A DNA stretch of 17,205 nucleotides. Source: an uncultured Clostridia bacterium (GTDB lineage Bacteria; Bacillota; Clostridia; Oscillospirales; Oscillospiraceae). A model generated the notes under the pieces. It ran no database searches. It saw only the letters and a list, made by a program, of their open reading frames with translations, and was not told where the DNA came from. The stretch is taken from NCBI GenBank assembly GCA_945927915.1, contig CAMEMX010000008.1, positions 1-17,205 of the forward strand. Reading direction: 5' to 3'. The position numbers and the translations under genes were made by a program. Below, in pieces: positions 14,531-17,205 of the stretch. Every line of letters begins with the position of its first letter. Positions within the stretch are counted from its first letter, which is position 1.

Positions 14531-15436
14531 TCAGGGGAAAAGAACTTCGGGATAGACGCCGGCTTCGTGCAGCGCAGCGATGGCGGCCTGCACCGAGGGC
14601 AGATCCTCGCGGTAGGTCACGCCGTACCACGCCTCGTCGGTATGCAGGACGTGGACGCTGCCAAGCCCCTCGAGGATCTGCGCGTTTGCGACCGTCGGGA
14701 GGAAAAATTCGCATTTTTCCGGGTTGACCGGGAGATTTTTGTCCAAAAACTTCGGGAAACGCTGTTCCAGCTCCGCCAGAATGCGCGGCGTGAAGCCCCA
14801 GAAGTTCATCGAAACGACGGTGCTGCCCGAAAGGGGAACATAGTGCGTGCCGTCTTCCGTATAGGCGGCATCGTCGCCGCGCTTTTCGATGTGGGTGCGC
14901 TCGGTCACGCCGGTGAGGTAGTTGTTTTCGATCTCGCAGACGCCGCGGGCGACATAGCCGTTGTCCGTCATCGCGTTGCGCAGGAGATAGCCGACCATGG
15001 CGTATTCGTTGTCGGCGTGCGCGCTGCGGAAGAAGTCCGCGATTGCGGTGTAGGCGCCGCGCCCGTAGAAATCGTCGGCGTTGATGACGGCGAAGGGGCC
15101 GTCGATGGCGTCCTTTGCGCAAAGGACGGCGTGCCCCGTGCCCCACGGCTTGACGCGGCCTTCGGGTACGGTGTAGCCCTTCGGGAGCTTGTCCAACTCC
15201 TGATAGACGTAAGCCACGTCCAGATAGCGCTCCAGCCCGGCGGTGACCTTTTTGAAATCCTCGGCGATGGCCTGCTTGATGATGAAAACGACCTTGCCGA
15301 AGCCGGCGGTGTAGGCGTCATAGAGGGAATAGTGGAGCAGGCTGTTGCCCCGCGCGTCCACGGGTGTCATTTGTTTCAGTCCGCCGAAACGGCTGCCCAT
15401 CCCGGCTGCCATAACGACGAGTGTAGGCTTTTTCAT
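14531..15436 (-). CDS. Sugar-phosphate nucleotidyltransferase (GT-A fold NTP_transferase)
   Basis: A 301-residue cytoplasmic enzyme predicted to join a sugar- or alcohol-phosphate to an NTP, releasing pyrophosphate. The N terminus has the family signature AAGMGSRFGGLKQ (10-22), with Arg16 and Lys21 in the NTP-binding loop. PWGTGHA at 97-103 and NADDFYG at 119-125 match the base-binding and metal-binding segments. The substrate (hexose-1-phosphate, phosphocholine-like or other) cannot be read from the sequence. AAGGAAG lies 7 bases before the ATG, and a strong promoter lies just upstream. It is the first gene of a two-gene operon with the AraC regulator, and it is divergent from a pyrophosphatase that would remove its by-product. 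Confidence 0.88.
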   Translation of the reverse strand: MKKPTLVVMAAGMGSRFGGLKQMTPVDARGNSLLHYSLYDAYTAGFGKVVFIIKQAIAEDFKKVTAGLERYLDVAYVYQELDKLPKGYTVPEGRVKPWGTGHAVLCAKDAIDGPFAVINADDFYGRGAYTAIADFFRSAHADNEYAMVGYLLRNAMTDNGYVARGVCEIENNYLTGVTERTHIEKRGDDAAYTEDGTHYVPLSGSTVVSMNFWGFTPRILAELEQRFPKFLDKNLPVNPEKCEFFLPTVANAQILEGLGSVHVLHTDEAWYGVTYREDLPSVQAAIAALHEAGVYPEVLFP

Positions 15437-15466
15437 GTCTCAACTTCCTTTGTGTGTTGTCCCTCT

Positions 15467-15495
15467 ATTATAGCAAAACTCCGTTGGGATGGCAA
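15467..15495 (-). promoter_or_regulatory. Strong sigma-A promoter for the nucleotidyltransferase-AraC operon
   Basis: Read on the minus strand, TTGCCA (15495-15490) and TATAAT (15472-15467, a perfect -10) are separated by exactly 17 bases. It lies 31 bases before the nucleotidyltransferase start codon. Confidence 0.8.
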
Positions 15496-15533
15496 GATTT
15501 TTTCGCTTTTTGCAAAATATAAGAAAGAAAGCG

Positions 15534-15562
15534 TTGACATGAGATGCAAAAGTGGGTAGGAT
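15534..15562 (+). promoter_or_regulatory. Sigma-A promoter for the pyrophosphatase gene
   Basis: A perfect -35 TTGACA (15534-15539), a 17-base spacer and TAGGAT (15557-15562, four of six consensus) lie 30 bases before the start codon. Its -35 element is 38 bases from that of the divergent promoter, leaving room for a shared regulator. Confidence 0.7.
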
Positions 15563-15592
15563 GAAAGAAGAAATATCAACGGGGAGGCTGCC

Positions 15593-17205
15593 ATGGAAAA
15601 AGTATTTGTTACAGGGCATCGCAATCCGGACACGGATTCCATTGTGTCCGCGATGGCCTATGCCGCTCTGCGCAACGCACTCGGTGACAGGGAATACTGC
15701 GCCGGTCGGCTCGGTCACGTCAGCGACGAGACCCAGCTCGTGCTGGATCGCTTCGGCTTTACCGCGCCGCCGTGGATCAAGACCATGCGCACGCAGGTGC
15801 GCGACCTTGCCTACGACACGCCGCCGGCCCTGTCCTCCGCCGTCACGGTCAGTCACGCGTGGTCGGTGCTGACGGCGGACCGCTCGATTGCCGCCATCCC
15901 CGTGACGAACGAGGACGGCACGCTGTTCGGGATGCTCTCGGCGGGGGACATCGCCGCGTGCGATATGCGCGCGATCGAGCGGCCGCACATTGACGAGGTG
16001 CCCGTGTTCAACCTGCTCAGCGTTCTGGAGGGACGTATCCTCAACGAGGCTGGCAATCTCATCGACACCGTCACGGGCGACGTGACCATTGCCCTGCCGC
16101 AGAGCTGTGAAAACCTGCTTTTTTCCGGCAAGGACAGCATCGTCGTCGTCGGCCATCAGCCGGACATGGTGCGCAGAGCCATTGCGCTCGGCGTGAATTG
16201 CGTGATCGTCTGTCAGGCCGAGCTGGACGAGGAGCTGCGTACCCTGCCGACCGACACCTGCATCATCTCCACGCCGTTCGACGCCTACCGCGCCGTGCGC
16301 CTGATCTACCAGTCGCTGCCCATCCGCCGCATCTGCCGCACGGACAACATCGAGTGCTTCCACCTTGACGATTTTGTCGATGACGTCCGCGAGGGGATGC
16401 TCCAAAGCCGCTTCCGCTGCTATCCGATCCTTGACGAAAACGAGCGCGTCGTCGGCACGCTCTCGCGCTACCATCTGATCCGCCCGCGCAGAAAACGCGT
16501 CGTCCTCGTCGACCACAACGAGGCCGCGCAATCCGTGCCCGGTCTGGAGCAGGCGGAGATCCTGGAGATCATCGACCACCACCGTCTGGCGGACATCCAG
16601 ACGGGTAACCCGATCTATTTCCGCAATGAGCCGGTCGGCAGCACGACGACGATCATCGCGGGAATGTATCAGGAAAAGGGCCTCATGCCGTCGGAAAAGC
16701 TTGCCGGTATGATGGCGGCGGCGATCGTCTCGGACACCGTCATGTTCAAATCGCCCACCTGCACCCAGCGCGACCGCAATATGGCTGAGCGCATGGCGCG
16801 CATTGCCAACGTCTCGCTCGACGAGCTGGGGCAGGAGATCTTCTCCGCGTCGTGGTCGGACGACAAGCCCGCCCGCGACCTGATGTTCACGGACTTCAAG
16901 GATTTCCACATCGCGGGGCACAACCTCGGCGTCGGTCAGATCACCTGCGTCAACTCCGAGCACATCCTGCGCCGCAAGGACGAATTCCTCGCGGAGATGG
17001 AGAAAACGCGCAAGGAGAAGGACTACAGCCTGATGCTCCTCATGCTCACGGACGTCCTTCTCGAGGGCACGCAGCTCATCTATCTGGGCGACGAGGACGC
17101 CATCCGCATGGCGTTTTCGCCCGACGCAAAGAACAATGTGGTCTTCCTGCCGCACGTTATGTCGCGCAAAAAGCAGGTCATCCCGGCGCTTTCCGCCATG
17201 TGGGG
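15593..17205 (+). CDS. Manganese-dependent inorganic pyrophosphatase with CBS and DRTGG domains (3' end cut)
   Basis: A family II pyrophosphatase that hydrolyses PPi to two phosphates. The frame is open to the window edge (537 codons) and is cut only a few residues short, since the C-terminal SRKKQ motif is already present at residue 524. GGGGAGG precedes the ATG. Catalytic motifs are GHRNPDTDS (His9, Asp13, Asp15), VDHNE (307-310 region), DHH (328-330), VSDTVMFKSPT (Asp381) and SRKKQ. Between the first and second DHH-family segments lies a regulatory insert: a first CBS unit (about 62-128), a DRTGG domain (about 136-240) and a second CBS unit (about 242-298). Proteins of this layout are controlled by adenine nucleotides, so its activity probably follows the adenylate state. 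It is monocistronic as far as visible. Confidence 0.93.
   Translation, partial: MEKVFVTGHRNPDTDSIVSAMAYAALRNALGDREYCAGRLGHVSDETQLVLDRFGFTAPPWIKTMRTQVRDLAYDTPPALSSAVTVSHAWSVLTADRSIAAIPVTNEDGTLFGMLSAGDIAACDMRAIERPHIDEVPVFNLLSVLEGRILNEAGNLIDTVTGDVTIALPQSCENLLFSGKDSIVVVGHQPDMVRRAIALGVNCVIVCQAELDEELRTLPTDTCIISTPFDAYRAVRLIYQSLPIRRICRTDNIECFHLDDFVDDVREGMLQSRFRCYPILDENERVVGTLSRYHLIRPRRKRVVLVDHNEAAQSVPGLEQAEILEIIDHHRLADIQTGNPIYFRNEPVGSTTTIIAGMYQEKGLMPSEKLAGMMAAAIVSDTVMFKSPTCTQRDRNMAERMARIANVSLDELGQEIFSASWSDDKPARDLMFTDFKDFHIAGHNLGVGQITCVNSEHILRRKDEFLAEMEKTRKEKDYSLMLLMLTDVLLEGTQLIYLGDEDAIRMAFSPDAKNNVVFLPHVMSRKKQVIPALSAMW

Noticed and set aside
14051..15559. Long plus-strand reading frame (502 codons) across the AraC and nucleotidyltransferase genes
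   Set aside because: It is antisense to two genes with clear family motifs and good ribosome binding sites. Its product is rich in Val, Ala, Asp and Arg with no recognisable domain, as expected from the complement of GC-rich codons.
15440..17155. 571-codon minus-strand frame opposite the pyrophosphatase
   Set aside because: The plus strand carries every family II pyrophosphatase motif in order. The plus gene has no stop inside the window only because the edge cuts it.
1..17205. CRISPR array, tRNA or rRNA genes, phage or transposase genes
   Set aside because: No regularly spaced repeats, no tRNA-like cloverleaf with CCA-type end, and no recognisable integrase or transposase product were seen on either strand.

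Overview
The window looks like a chromosomal segment of a GC-rich, low-branching Firmicute (Clostridia, Oscillospiraceae-type gut bacterium). The evidence is strong AGGAGG-type ribosome binding sites, a TTG start, a BMP-type lipoprotein nucleoside ABC system, a YczE-type membrane protein and a CBS/DRTGG-containing family II pyrophosphatase. That taxonomic placement is inference. No tRNA, rRNA, CRISPR array or transposase gene was seen.

Layout. (1) Positions 1-1324: a small AT-rich hypothetical gene, a 58-bp palindromic repeat element, and a protein with an HEAQH (HExxH) metalloprotease-like motif. (2) 1325-1894: a 570-bp non-coding stretch with a structured segment ending in a strong intrinsic terminator (1516-1554), then a candidate promoter with an overlapping dyad and an iterated TGTnAC motif in front of the next gene. 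(3) 1895-13111: an eleven-gene, same-strand run that reads as one nucleoside scavenging operon. Its genes are an amidohydrolase (nucleoside or base deaminase type), two uridine-phosphorylase-family paralogues, a GntR/UTRA regulator, a third phosphorylase paralogue, a YczE-like membrane protein, a BMP-family substrate-binding lipoprotein, a double ATPase, two permeases and an IU-type nucleoside hydrolase. (4) 13108-13337: a second, longer copy of the repeat element, then a bidirectional terminator. (5) 13340-15436, minus strand: a two-gene operon of a sugar-1-phosphate nucleotidyltransferase followed by an AraC regulator with two N-terminal sensor-like parts. (6) 15593 to the window end, plus strand: a CBS/DRTGG manganese-dependent inorganic pyrophosphatase, divergent from the nucleotidyltransferase and cut by the window edge only near its C terminus.

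How it may work together: the lipoprotein and ABC transporter import nucleosides. The amidohydrolase would deaminate them, or related purines. The phosphorylases and the hydrolase would then split base from sugar by phosphorolysis or hydrolysis, with the GntR/UTRA protein sensing an intermediate. The least ordinary part is the phosphorylase trio. By eye, all three have Asn where E. coli uridine phosphorylase has the ribose-contacting Met (ENE or DNE instead of EME), and all lack the Gln/Arg uracil-recognition loop. The middle one has also lost the PGDP phosphate-binding motif. This points to unusual substrates and possibly a non-phosphorolytic or heteromeric subunit. It rests on remembered family alignments, not on a search.
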